Assembly: GCF_030012605.2 (NCBI RefSeq)
Contig: NZ_CP114055.2
Source: Bergeyella_A cardium
Lineage (GTDB): Bacteria; Bacteroidota; Bacteroidia; Flavobacteriales; Weeksellaceae
Length of the DNA stretch: 64,000 bases
Reading direction: 5' to 3' (one strand)
The position numbers were made by a program, and so were the translations under genes. The first letter of the stretch is position 1. Every line of letters begins with the position of its first letter. The notes beneath the pieces are model-generated. The model worked only from the letters and a program-made list of their open reading frames with translations, ran no database searches and had not been told where the DNA came from. Of this stretch, positions 42,781 to 50,980 are shown in pieces.

Positions 42781-43428
42781 ATGAAAAGACTCATCTCCCT
42801 CTTCTCTTTATTTCTCTCTCTTATTTGCTTTTCTCAAGATGGAGAACTTCCATCTATAAAAACACAGTCTACCTATATAAAAGGTAATGCTCTATTCCTT
42901 CCAGCACTTATTTTCAATGCAGGAGTAGAACATCAGCTCAATGATAGATATACCCTGCAAGGGGATTTCTTTATCTCCCCCTGGAAGTCTTTCGCAGGCA
43001 AACACGCACAAGTTTATATGGCAGGAATAGAAGGGCGATACTATTTTAACAATGCTTTTTCTAAATTTTATATAGGAGCAAATTTCTCCTTTGCAGCTTT
43101 TAATATCCAGAAATGGACATATTGGAACAATCCTGACTATAAAAATCCAGCTGATGAAACTCAGATTTTTGATTCAAAGAAGTATTATCAGAAAGGATTT
43201 ACCTTTATTTTGGGAGGTACGGTGGGCTATCAATTCCACTGGAAAGAGCGGTGGAATGTAGATCTATACCTCAGTGTGGGTTCTTCTCAAGCGCTGTATA
43301 GAGGTTATGATGAAGATACGGGCATTAGAACCGATGAATTCTACTCTGATGTAAAACGAAACTGGAACAAAAGCGGTGAACTTATCCCCTACCGAGGAGG
43401 TGTAATGATTTCCTACAAAATAAAATAG
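42781..43428 (+). CDS. DUF3575 domain protein, probable outer-membrane beta-barrel
   Basis: A 215-aa protein with signal peptide (MKRLISLFSLFLSLICFSQ) and a beta-rich body. LPALIFNAGVEHQLNDRYTL, QGDFFISPWKSFAGKHAQVY, GIEGRYYFNNAFSKFYIGAN and GYQFHWKERWNVDLYLSVG are the DUF3575 pattern common in Bacteroidetes. An 8-strand barrel in the outer membrane is likely but unproven. TATATTTG at 42754-42761 is a probable -7 element. It is followed 3 bp later by a small membrane protein gene. Confidence 0.85.
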   Translation: MKRLISLFSLFLSLICFSQDGELPSIKTQSTYIKGNALFLPALIFNAGVEHQLNDRYTLQGDFFISPWKSFAGKHAQVYMAGIEGRYYFNNAFSKFYIGANFSFAAFNIQKWTYWNNPDYKNPADETQIFDSKKYYQKGFTFILGGTVGYQFHWKERWNVDLYLSVGSSQALYRGYDEDTGIRTDEFYSDVKRNWNKSGELIPYRGGVMISYKIK

Positions 43429-43431
43429 GCA

Positions 43432-43638
43432 ATGAAACTTTTTGGCAAACAACATATCATACTCTCCATAGCTACTTTCATTATTATATTCCTGATGAAT
43501 AAGCTGGGCAATGAAAGAACTGACAGTTTAGAAATAGCACTTATGAATGCCATAGCAGGAGTTGTAGGGCTAAGTATTGGGATTTTCATTCTCTATAAAA
43601 CGAAGGATAAAGACAAACACGATAATCATTTTGACTAA
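43432..43638 (+). CDS. Small inner-membrane protein, unknown
   Basis: A 68-aa protein with two membrane helices (about residues 7-24 and 38-57) and a charged C-terminus (KTKDKDKHDNHFD). It starts 3 bp after the DUF3575 gene, so the two are cotranscribed. No family recognised. Confidence 0.6.
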   Translation: MKLFGKQHIILSIATFIIIFLMNKLGNERTDSLEIALMNAIAGVVGLSIGIFILYKTKDKDKHDNHFD

Positions 43639-44115
43639 TATTTGAGCATACTTTATAAAGAATACTTTTCCCATCTCCCTCTAAAACAGCTATTAGCTGA
43701 AACCTCCTCCCCTTACAAAAATCCCCTGCTTTTGTACAAAAAAGAACCTCTTGCAATTCTAGTCTCAAGCCTTTTTTATCCTGTTTTTTACGCTTAGCTA
43801 TCATAATTTTTTTCTTCTGCTAACTCATTTTTAATTTCGTACTGTCATAATTTTTTTTCATCACTACGAAATAGAAATTTCATCACTATGAAATTATATT
43901 TTCATCACTACAAAATTTGAATTTCATCAGCATAAAATTCCCTACTCCCCTCTTTCCTATTAAAAAAATAGGAAGAGAAAATATTCATCAGCCCTCTTAT
44001 TAATAAATATTAACCATTGGAAATCAACAAACTATAAACATTATTCCCTCAAATTAAAACCAGTAAAAAAAATCATAAAAAAGTCTATATTTGTTAGCCT
44101 AAAAAGAAAGATAAA
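43639..44115. other. AT-rich intergenic region with repeats and MFS promoter
   Basis: 477 bp without a convincing gene. It holds the 22-bp array (43856-43946) and a TATATTTG -7 element (44087-44094) 21 bp before the permease ATG. Near 43670-43800 the opposite strand has an open frame of 72 codons with basic composition but no ribosome site or recognisable family; it was not called. Confidence 0.5.
43856..43946. repeat. 22-bp tandem array with palindromic units
   Basis: CATCA starts at 43859, 43881, 43903 and 43925, exactly 22 bp apart. Units read TTTCATCACTAnGAAAT; unit 2 is the inverted repeat ATTTCAT-CACT-ATGAAAT. Confidence 0.75.
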
Positions 44116-45396
44116 ATGACAAATACACAGAAAAGCTACACGCTACCCATCACGATGATGTTTGCTTTATTCTTTATGATTGCATTCGTTACGGGACTTC
44201 AAAACCCAATGGGGGTTATTGTAAAAAATCAGTTCCAATCGTCTAACTTCCTTGCCCAGTTGGGAAACTTTGCCAATTTCATCGCTTATGCTTTTATGGG
44301 CATACCTGCGGGGCTTATGCTACAAAAAATAGGTTATAAGAAGACCGCTCTATCAGCAGTTTTTGTTGGTTTCTTAGGTGTTGGCATTACATTCCTTGCG
44401 GGGAATATGGGGAGCTTTCCTGTATATCTGCTCGGGGCTTTCATCTCTGGGTTCTCTATGTGTATGCTCAATACGGTGGTAAACCCTATGCTCAATACCC
44501 TTGGTGGAGAAGGCAGAAAGGGAAATCAGCTGCTACAGTTCGGTGGAGCACTCAATTCGGTAGGGGCAACTATAGTCCCTGTGCTCGTAGGCTATCTAAT
44601 GGGTGAGGTAAGCAAAGCCTCTATCTCCGATGCCAATCCTGCACTTTTTCTCGCAATGGGGATTTTCGTACTGGCATTTTTAGTTCTTTCATTAATGGAC
44701 ATTCCTGAGCCGCATATCGCTAAAGTCGATACTCATTCCGAAGGAAAATCAGCAAAGACCAATACCCATAGTCCACTTTCTTTCAGACATTTTATCTTGG
44801 GAGCAGTAGCTATTTTTGTATATGTAGGCGTGGAGGTAGGGATTCCGAACATCGGTAACCTCTATATGACCGAAGAGCTGAAAATAAATACTACAGTGGC
44901 AGGCTCAGTAGTAGGCACTTACTGGTTTCTGATGCTTATAGGAAGGCTCATAGGTGGTGCTTTGGGCGCTAAATTTTCCAGCAAGGCGATGCTTTCTTTT
45001 GTAGCATTTCTGGGGTTAATCTTTGTATCATTAGCCATCATTCTCCCTAAGGAGCAGATGATTGATATGCCCGTATTTCAGTCTGACATCTCGTTCGGAT
45101 TAGCAAAAGTACCCGTAAGTATTATGCTTCTTGTACTTTGCGGTCTCTGTACTTCAGTGATGTGGGGAGGAATTTTCAACCTCGCAACTGAAGGACTTGG
45201 GAAATATACCGCAGCGGCTTCAGGGATATTTATGGTAATGGTATGTGGTGGAGGCATACTCCCTGCCGTTCAAGGTTTTGTAGCCGACGCTTTCGGATAT
45301 GTAGAAAGCTACTGGGTAGTGGCACTCGGCTTTGCTTATATGATTTTCTATGCCTTTATAGGAAGTAAAAATGTAAATAAAGATATCCAAGTTTAA
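44116..45396 (+). CDS. Sugar MFS transporter (FucP/glucose-galactose type)
   Basis: A 426-aa major facilitator with 12 helices of the FHS (fucose:H+ symporter) type: FFMIAFVTGLQNPMGVIVKN, IAYAFMGIPAGLMLQKIGYK, and FISGFSMCMLNTVVNPMLNT. It likely imports glucose, galactose or another hexose with protons. A ROK-family sugar kinase gene follows after 31 bp, so uptake and phosphorylation are coupled in one operon. Confidence 0.92.
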   Translation: MTNTQKSYTLPITMMFALFFMIAFVTGLQNPMGVIVKNQFQSSNFLAQLGNFANFIAYAFMGIPAGLMLQKIGYKKTALSAVFVGFLGVGITFLAGNMGSFPVYLLGAFISGFSMCMLNTVVNPMLNTLGGEGRKGNQLLQFGGALNSVGATIVPVLVGYLMGEVSKASISDANPALFLAMGIFVLAFLVLSLMDIPEPHIAKVDTHSEGKSAKTNTHSPLSFRHFILGAVAIFVYVGVEVGIPNIGNLYMTEELKINTTVAGSVVGTYWFLMLIGRLIGGALGAKFSSKAMLSFVAFLGLIFVSLAIILPKEQMIDMPVFQSDISFGLAKVPVSIMLLVLCGLCTSVMWGGIFNLATEGLGKYTAAASGIFMVMVCGGGILPAVQGFVADAFGYVESYWVVALGFAYMIFYAFIGSKNVNKDIQV

Positions 45397-45427
45397 ATCT
45401 GATAAAGTAATAATAAAAAGTAATATT

Positions 45428-46381
45428 ATGAGCAATACATTAGCAATAGGTATAGATGTAGGCGGTACAAATACCAAATTCGGGATAGTAAATAAACAGG
45501 GGCAAATCCTGATGCAGGACAGAATAAAAACCAACGAAAGAGAAAATGCCGAAGGTTTTATAGAAGTTCTTGCTGAAAAGCTCCTCCCAATGATTGAGCA
45601 AAATGGAGGAGTAGAAAACTTCATTGGTATAGGAATGGGCGCACCCAATGCCAACTACTACAAAGGAACGATAGAATATGCTGCCAACCTCAAATGGAAA
45701 GGGGTAATACCAATGGCAGAACTCATCGAGAAGCGCTTCGGCCTCCCCGTAAAGATGACCAATGATGCCAATGCTGCTGCTGTAGGCGAGCAAATGTATG
45801 GCGTTGCAAAAGGCTTAAAACATTTTATCACCATTACCCTTGGCACAGGCGTAGGCGCTGGGGTAATTATAGACGGAAAAATCGTAGTAGGGCACAATGG
45901 CTTTGCTGGAGAGCTTGGGCATATAGTGGTAAGACACGGAGGCAGACTGCACAAGAATACAGGAATCAGAGGTTCATTGGAGTCTTATGCTTCAGCAACA
46001 GGGCTAAGAGATACTGCGATAGAATTTCTGCAACGCGACCACGATAGGCCAAGCCTGCTGAGAGATTATACCATAAATGAGCTCACAAGCGAGACTGTCT
46101 TCAACTGTGCCGAGCAGGGAGACAGCCTCTCCAACGAGATATTTGAATACACAGGACAGATTCTCGGTGAAGCACTTGCTACATTCGTGCATTTCTCTGC
46201 TCCCGAAGCTATCGTACTCTTTGGCGGACTTACCAAAGCGGGCAATCTTCTGATGAAGCCTACTCGCCAGGCAATGGAGGACAACCTGCTCGAAGTATTC
46301 AAAAACCAAGTAAAAATCCTATATAGCGACCTGAAAGAAGCCGATGCTGCCATACTCGGAGCAAGTGCTTTGGTTTGGTAG
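45428..46381 (+). CDS. ROK family sugar kinase lacking the zinc-Cys motif
   Basis: A 317-aa kinase: phosphate motif GIDVGGTNTKFGIVNKQG, KMTNDANAAAVGEQMYGVAK with the catalytic Asp, GTGVGAGVIIDGKIVVGHNG, and GELGHIVV. Where most ROK proteins have CxCGxxGCxE this one has HKNTGIRGSLES, so none of the three zinc-binding Cys is present although the His of GELGH is kept. It probably phosphorylates glucose delivered by the permease encoded just upstream. A strong terminator follows at 46415. Confidence 0.9.
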   Translation: MSNTLAIGIDVGGTNTKFGIVNKQGQILMQDRIKTNERENAEGFIEVLAEKLLPMIEQNGGVENFIGIGMGAPNANYYKGTIEYAANLKWKGVIPMAELIEKRFGLPVKMTNDANAAAVGEQMYGVAKGLKHFITITLGTGVGAGVIIDGKIVVGHNGFAGELGHIVVRHGGRLHKNTGIRGSLESYASATGLRDTAIEFLQRDHDRPSLLRDYTINELTSETVFNCAEQGDSLSNEIFEYTGQILGEALATFVHFSAPEAIVLFGGLTKAGNLLMKPTRQAMEDNLLEVFKNQVKILYSDLKEADAAILGASALVW

Positions 46382-46414
46382 GTTATACAATATCATTTTA
46401 TTAAAATTCATTTA

Positions 46415-46449
46415 AAACTGCTTGGAAAATCCCCCAAGCAGTTTCTTTT
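46415..46449 (+). terminator. Terminator of permease-kinase operon
   Basis: AAACTGCTTGG (46415-46425) / CCAAGCAGTTT (46434-46444), then CTTTT. Confidence 0.85.
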
Positions 46450-46450
46450 A

Positions 46451-46482
46451 AAAAGAAAAAAGTGGCTTAAATAAAGCCACTT
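46451..46482 (-). terminator. Terminator of DUF4293 gene
   Basis: AAGTGGCTT (46460-46468) / AAGCCACTT (46474-46482); read on the minus strand it is followed by a T-rich tract. Confidence 0.75.
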
Positions 46483-46514
46483 CTCACTCAAAAAATTATT
46501 AAATCGTTGTAAGA

Positions 46515-46904
46515 TTACCGAAGCCTGTCTACAGATTTTACGAGCCTTTCATCTTTCCTGATGTATATATTTGCAAGAAACAAACATATCACAGCAATAG
46601 ATGGAAATGCGGGCTCAATACCCTTCTCAGGAAAAGAAATTCCTCCGGATAAAGTTTGTAGCCAGTACACCAATAATGCTATCAACACAGCGTTTATAGC
46701 GATACTGAAAGTATTCAGTAAGAGCTGTCTCTTTCTATTTTTATAACTAAAAATACTTAGCAAACCTATTAATACAAGAATGATACAGATAATATTCATC
46801 AAACCCGAAAGGTTAAAAACCTCTACATCTTGCCCCGTGAAGAATAAGGACACCGCAGAAAGTACGGACAGAAGCATAAATACAGTTTGAACTCTTTGTA
46901 TCAT
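46515..46904 (-). CDS. DUF4293 membrane protein
   Basis: A 129-aa protein with four membrane helices, starting at ATG 46904 (MIQRVQTVFMLLSVLSAVSL). MIQRVQT followed by a hydrophobic stretch is the mark of DUF4293, a Bacteroidetes-only family of unknown function. An earlier frame start is rejected since the -7 element lies at 46913-46920. It is divergent from rho, as in many flavobacterial genomes. Confidence 0.85.
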   Translation of the reverse strand: MIQRVQTVFMLLSVLSAVSLFFTGQDVEVFNLSGLMNIICIILVLIGLLSIFSYKNRKRQLLLNTFSIAINAVLIALLVYWLQTLSGGISFPEKGIEPAFPSIAVICLFLANIYIRKDERLVKSVDRLR

Positions 46905-46912
46905 AACGCGGG

Positions 46913-46959
46913 CAAAAATAATGTAAATTTTGCATATTTCAAAAATAAGTGTAGATTTG
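46913..46959. promoter_or_regulatory. Overlapping divergent promoters, DUF4293 (-) and rho (+)
   Basis: Minus: TATTTTTG (46913-46920), TTG (46940-46942), 19 nt. Plus: TTG (46930-46932), 19 nt, TAGATTTG (46952-46959). The two -33 regions interleave, so polymerase at one promoter would occlude the other. Confidence 0.7.
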
Positions 46960-46982
46960 CCTCTCAAAATTCACATTTCAGA

Positions 46983-47000
46983 TGAAGTCGCCCGACTTCA
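46983..47000 (+). promoter_or_regulatory. Hairpin in the rho leader
   Basis: TGAAGTCG (46983-46990) and CGACTTCA (46993-47000) form a tight stem-loop followed by ATTTTAATT, about 25 nt into the rho transcript. It may be an attenuator-like element for Rho autoregulation, as rho leaders are known to be regulated; this is inference. Confidence 0.4.
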
Positions 47001-47034
47001 ATTTTAATTACATAAAAATACATCAACAATTTAT

Positions 47035-48819
47035 ATGTTTAATATCGAACTACTAAGGTCAAAGTCTAATGAAGAATTGACCAATATCATCAATGCTTTG
47101 GGCATTAAAGTAGCAAAAAACAGTACTGAAAATGATAAGGTTTTTGCTATTTTAGACTTCCAAGCAGTAAACAGACAGGCTGTAAAAGAATTTTACAATG
47201 CCAACGAAGCGCCAGTAAAAACTGAGAAACCAGAAGAAACTACCGAACAAAAACCTAAAAAAAGAGGTAGAAAACCAAAATCTGAAACTCAGCTAAAAAC
47301 AGAGGCTCAGCCAAAAGTGGAAATTCCAGCCGAAGAAACACCAAAGCCAGCAAGCAAAAAAAGAGGCAGGAAACCCAAAACTACAGCTGAGCAAACACAA
47401 GAGAAATCAGTAGAAGCTCAGCAGGTAAACCCAACATCACAAGAAAATATACGCACACCTGAAATAAAACCAGAGCGTACCAAAAGAAAAAGAATCCCTA
47501 CCTCAGCAGAAAACATTTCCGAAACTCCACAAGAAAGCAAAGCAGAAACGGAAACCCTCCCTACAGAAACTCCACCTGCACCACAAGAACCAAAAGCTAA
47601 AAACCCCAATAAAAACGGCAACCACCAGCACAAAAAACAGCAAAACAATCACCAAAACGAGCAGCCTCAGACAGAACCACAGGAAGAGAAAAAAGAATTC
47701 AACTTTGATGGTATGGTCACCATAGAGGGCGTTTTGGAGATACTCCCAGACAACTATGGCTTCCTCCGCTCACCAGATTTCTCTTACATCTCTTCACCAG
47801 ACGATGTTTATGTATCCACAGCTCAAATCCGAAACTATGGACTCAAAACAGGGGATATGGTAAAAGGCATTGTAAGGCTGCCAAAAGAAGGAGAGAAATA
47901 CTTCTCACTTCTAAAACCTACAGAAGTAAACGGGCGCGACCTCGCTTTCATCAAAGACAGAGTAGCATTCGAGTACCTTACCCCCCTCTTCCCAGAAGAG
48001 AAATTCAACCTCGGAGCAAAGAACTCTACCATTTCCACAAGGATTGTAGACCTCTTCGCACCTATCGGCAAAGGGCAAAGAGCAATGATTGTAGCCCAAC
48101 CGAAAACAGGGAAAACAATGCTCCTGAAAGACATCGCCAATGCCATCTCTGCCAACCACCCAGAGGCGTATATGATGGTTCTCCTCATCGATGAGAGACC
48201 AGAGGAAGTTACCGATATGGAGAGAAGCGTAAATGCAGAAGTCATCTCCTCTACCTTCGACGAATCTGCTGAAAAGCATGTAAAAGTGGCCAATCTCGTT
48301 CTTGCCAAAGCGCAAAGAATGGTAGAATGCGGGCACGATGTCGTTATCCTGCTCGATTCCATCACCCGACTGGCTCGTGCCTACAACACCGTAACCCCCG
48401 CTTCTGGGAAAATACTCTCCGGCGGTGTAGATGCCAATGCCCTGCACAGACCTAAAAGATTCTTCGGTGCAGCGAGAAATATCGAGGGTGGCGGTTCGCT
48501 TACCATTATTGCCACTGCGCTCATAGACACTGGCTCTAAAATGGACGAAGTTATCTTCGAAGAGTTTAAAGGTACCGGAAATATGGAGCTCCAGCTGGAC
48601 AGGAAAATTGCCAACAAACGCATCTACCCAGCGATTGATTTAGTAGCTTCGAGCACCCGAAGAGATGAGCTCCTCCACGATGAACTCACCCAGCAAAGAA
48701 TGTGGATTCTCCGAAAGCACCTCGCTAATATGACTCCCGTAGAAGCAATAGAATTTGTACAAAAGCACATAGAAGGCACTCTAAACAACGAGGAATTCCT
48801 TATGTCTATGAATAAATAA
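47035..48819 (+). CDS. rho: Transcription termination factor Rho with disordered insert
   Basis: A 594-aa hexameric RNA helicase. Residues 1-50 are the Rho N-terminal helical domain (MFNIELLRSKSNEELTNIIN). Residues 55-220 are a low-complexity Lys/Glu/Pro/Gln insert with two AT-hook-like RGRKP cores (78-82 and 110-114) and an RKRI patch. The cold-shock RNA-binding domain is at about 223-300 (GVLEILPDNYGFLRSPD), and the ATPase carries Walker A at 354-361 (AQPKTGKT) and Walker B VVILLDSITRLARAYN. E. coli Rho is 419 aa; Bacteroidetes Rho commonly has such inserts. Ends in a strong terminator at 48856. Confidence 0.96.
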   Translation: MFNIELLRSKSNEELTNIINALGIKVAKNSTENDKVFAILDFQAVNRQAVKEFYNANEAPVKTEKPEETTEQKPKKRGRKPKSETQLKTEAQPKVEIPAEETPKPASKKRGRKPKTTAEQTQEKSVEAQQVNPTSQENIRTPEIKPERTKRKRIPTSAENISETPQESKAETETLPTETPPAPQEPKAKNPNKNGNHQHKKQQNNHQNEQPQTEPQEEKKEFNFDGMVTIEGVLEILPDNYGFLRSPDFSYISSPDDVYVSTAQIRNYGLKTGDMVKGIVRLPKEGEKYFSLLKPTEVNGRDLAFIKDRVAFEYLTPLFPEEKFNLGAKNSTISTRIVDLFAPIGKGQRAMIVAQPKTGKTMLLKDIANAISANHPEAYMMVLLIDERPEEVTDMERSVNAEVISSTFDESAEKHVKVANLVLAKAQRMVECGHDVVILLDSITRLARAYNTVTPASGKILSGGVDANALHRPKRFFGAARNIEGGGSLTIIATALIDTGSKMDEVIFEEFKGTGNMELQLDRKIANKRIYPAIDLVASSTRRDELLHDELTQQRMWILRKHLANMTPVEAIEFVQKHIEGTLNNEEFLMSMNK

Positions 48820-48855
48820 AGTGGCTTTTAGCTAAAAATTTCATAATATGTATTT

Positions 48856-48898
48856 AAAAAGGGGGGCTTTGTGATATCACAAAGCTCCCCCTTTTTTT
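48856..48898 (+). terminator. Terminator of rho
   Basis: AAAAAGGGGG-g-GCTTTGTGAT / ATCACAAAGC-t-CCCCCTTTTT, a 20-bp stem with one mismatch and T-run. The match to a stable intrinsic terminator is very strong. Confidence 0.9.
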
Positions 48899-48967
48899 AT
48901 AATGTTTTGTAAGGAGTAGTTTTCCCCACCCTCCCCTACTGCCTGTGAACTACCACCTAATCCACAG

Positions 48968-49003
48968 GGTCAAGGAAAATCAACCTTAGGTCAAAGAAAA
49001 TGA
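48968..49003. repeat. Two-copy 21-bp repeat
   Basis: GGTCAAGGAAAAT at 48968 and GGTCAAAGAAAAT at 48989, 21 bp apart, in the gap before the threonine dehydrogenase stop. Confidence 0.5.
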
Positions 49004-49008
49004 AAAAA

Positions 49009-49048
49009 AGTGCTTGCCACGCTGTGGCTGCCTACAGCTTACTGCCTT
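49009..49048 (-). repeat. Heptad array (GGC/AGC-nnnn)
   Basis: On the minus strand GGCAGTA, AGCTGTA, GGCAGCC, ACAGCGT, GGCAAGC. It is a more degenerate copy of the AGCnnnn arrays and runs into the 3' end of the threonine dehydrogenase gene. Confidence 0.5.
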
Positions 49049-50001
49049 AATTTTATTCTAAGGTTTTTAATCATATCCTCGGTCATTTCTCGGATACCGA
49101 ATTTATAGTTAAGTCCCCAATCTGCTTTGGCTACAGAGTCATCTATTGAAGCAGGCCAAGAGTCTGCAATTGCCTGTCGGAAGTCGGGCTCATAGCTCAC
49201 TTCAAAGTCTGGGATATGTTTTTTTATTTCGTCTGCGAGCTCTTTTGGGGTAAAGCTCATCCCTCCGAGGTTATAAGAAGAGCGCACGCTAATACTCTCT
49301 TTTGGGGCTTGCATCAGTTGCAGGGTAGCATCTATGGCATCGTCCATATAGAGCATTGGCATTGCCGTATTTTCTGTGATGAAGCTCTTGTATTTCCCCT
49401 CTTCTATGGCTTCGTAGAATATTTCTACGGCATAGTCGGTAGTACCTCCACCTGCTGGGGTTTTCCAAGAAATCAAGCCTGGGTAGCGAATGCTCCTTAT
49501 ATCTACGCCGTATTTTTCGTGGTAATATTCGCACCATTTTTCGCCTGCCATTTTAGAAATTCCATAGACGGTTGTGGGGTTTAGAACCACTTCCTGACCT
49601 ACACTATGCTTAGGAATCCCTTTTCCAAACACCGCGATTGAGCTCGGCCAAAAGATTTTTTGGATTAATCCTTCCTTAGCCATTTCTAAAAAGTTGAGCA
49701 ATGGCTCTACATTAAGTCGCCACGCGAAGAGCGGTTGCCTCTCCGATGTCCCCGAAAGCAAAGAAGCAAGGTGATAAACTGTGGTGATTTCATACTCTTG
49801 TATAATTTGGCGTACGAGCTGCGTATTGGTTACATCCATCCTCTCGTAATAGCCCGCTTGGGTAAGGGTCTTATCCCACCTATCCAGCCCCGATGCTATT
49901 ACATTTTCCTTCCCGTGGATTTCTACTAATTTTGCCGTGAGTTCTGTACCGATTTGCCCTAAAGCACCTGTAATAAGTATTCTTTCCGTTGAGTTTTTCA
50001 T
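49039..50001 (-). CDS. tdh: L-threonine 3-dehydrogenase, SDR type
   Basis: A 320-aa extended SDR that oxidises threonine to 2-amino-3-ketobutyrate. NAD site ILITGALGQIGTELTAKLVE, catalytic YGISK (TTVYGISKMAGEKWCEYY), and RYPGLISWKTPAGGGTTDYA are specific for the eukaryote/Bacteroidetes-type threonine dehydrogenase rather than UDP-sugar epimerases. ATG 50001 (MKNSTERILITG) is preferred over a TTG six codons upstream. Promoter at 50017. Divergent from murI. Confidence 0.9.
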   Translation of the reverse strand: MKNSTERILITGALGQIGTELTAKLVEIHGKENVIASGLDRWDKTLTQAGYYERMDVTNTQLVRQIIQEYEITTVYHLASLLSGTSERQPLFAWRLNVEPLLNFLEMAKEGLIQKIFWPSSIAVFGKGIPKHSVGQEVVLNPTTVYGISKMAGEKWCEYYHEKYGVDIRSIRYPGLISWKTPAGGGTTDYAVEIFYEAIEEGKYKSFITENTAMPMLYMDDAIDATLQLMQAPKESISVRSSYNLGGMSFTPKELADEIKKHIPDFEVSYEPDFRQAIADSWPASIDDSVAKADWGLNYKFGIREMTEDMIKNLRIKLRQ

Positions 50002-50016
50002 ATTGTATAATTTGCC

Positions 50017-50048
50017 CAAATGTAATGAAATTCATCCACACTAAGCAA
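50017..50048 (-). promoter_or_regulatory. Promoter of threonine dehydrogenase gene
   Basis: TACATTTG (50017-50024), TTG (50046-50048), 21-nt spacing on the minus strand. Confidence 0.6.
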
Positions 50049-50137
50049 TAATTCTGGCTTAGCCAATGATGAAATCTTAGTTTTAAATCCATATTTTTTC
50101 AATTTTAATTATTTTTGCGAGCAAATTCATTCTCCCA

Positions 50138-50968
50138 TTGAAAAAGAAAACAGCTGATTATTCCCACCTCAAACCTGAGCAACCTATCGGAATCTTTGAT
50201 TCTGGCGTGGGCGGACTTACCGTAGCAAAAGAGATAAAAAGGCTTTTGCCCAATGAAAACCTCATCTATTTCGGAGATACCAAACACTTGCCTTATGGTG
50301 ATAAATCTAAGGAGGCAATTATAGAATACTCCACCAAAATCACTGATTTTTTATTGAAAAACAGCTGCAAGGCAATCGTAATAGCCTGCAATACCGCCAC
50401 TGCAAACGCTTTAAAGGAAGTACAGCATTTGGTCAGTGGAGCAGTACCCATCATTGATGTCATCAACCCCGTAGCTGAGAAAGTCGCTTATGAAATTCAT
50501 AATAATATAGGTGTAATCGCTACGAAAGCTACGGTAAGTTCTGGGCTTTATAAGAAATCCATTAGAAAACACAATAAATTCATTAAAGTAGATGAACTGG
50601 CAACTCCTCTCCTCGTCCCTGCGATAGAAGAGGGCTTTAAAAACCATCCCATCACCCACGCGATTATATACAATTACCTGAGCAACCATAGGCTGAAGAA
50701 CATAGAAACCCTTATTTTGGGTTGTACGCACTATCCGCTCCTCATAGAGGAAATAAAGCAATACTATGGCAACAGGGTACGGGTAATAGACTCTCCCAAT
50801 ATCGTTGCGAGCCAGCTTAAAATGATAATGGACAAGCATCATCTGCTCAATACGAATAATCCGAATCCGAACTATCATTTCTACCTCTCAGATATCACGA
50901 AAAACTTTGAGAAAATCTCCAAAAAATTCTTTGGAAAAGCGATAGACTTAGAGTTAAAAGTCCTCTAA
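50138..50968 (+). CDS. murI: Glutamate racemase
   Basis: A 276-aa enzyme that makes D-glutamate for peptidoglycan. Catalytic Cys residues lie in VIACNTATAN and LILGCTHYPLL; GIFDSGVGGLTVAKEI is the N-terminal signature. The start is TTG at 50138 (giving MKKKTADYSHLKPEQPIGIF), because no ATG precedes the signature in frame and the -7 element TATTTTTG lies at 50110-50117. Convergent with pcm. Confidence 0.93.
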   Translation: MKKKTADYSHLKPEQPIGIFDSGVGGLTVAKEIKRLLPNENLIYFGDTKHLPYGDKSKEAIIEYSTKITDFLLKNSCKAIVIACNTATANALKEVQHLVSGAVPIIDVINPVAEKVAYEIHNNIGVIATKATVSSGLYKKSIRKHNKFIKVDELATPLLVPAIEEGFKNHPITHAIIYNYLSNHRLKNIETLILGCTHYPLLIEEIKQYYGNRVRVIDSPNIVASQLKMIMDKHHLLNTNNPNPNYHFYLSDITKNFEKISKKFFGKAIDLELKVL

Positions 50969-50980
50969 GAAAAGACTGTT

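Noticed and set aside
43586..43804. 72-codon frame on the minus strand
   Set aside because: It overlaps the end of the small membrane protein gene and a poor-complexity region, and no promoter or family supports it.
47835..48447. Two overlapping frames of about 177 codons opposite rho
   Set aside because: Both mirror the ATPase domain of rho; no homology signal.
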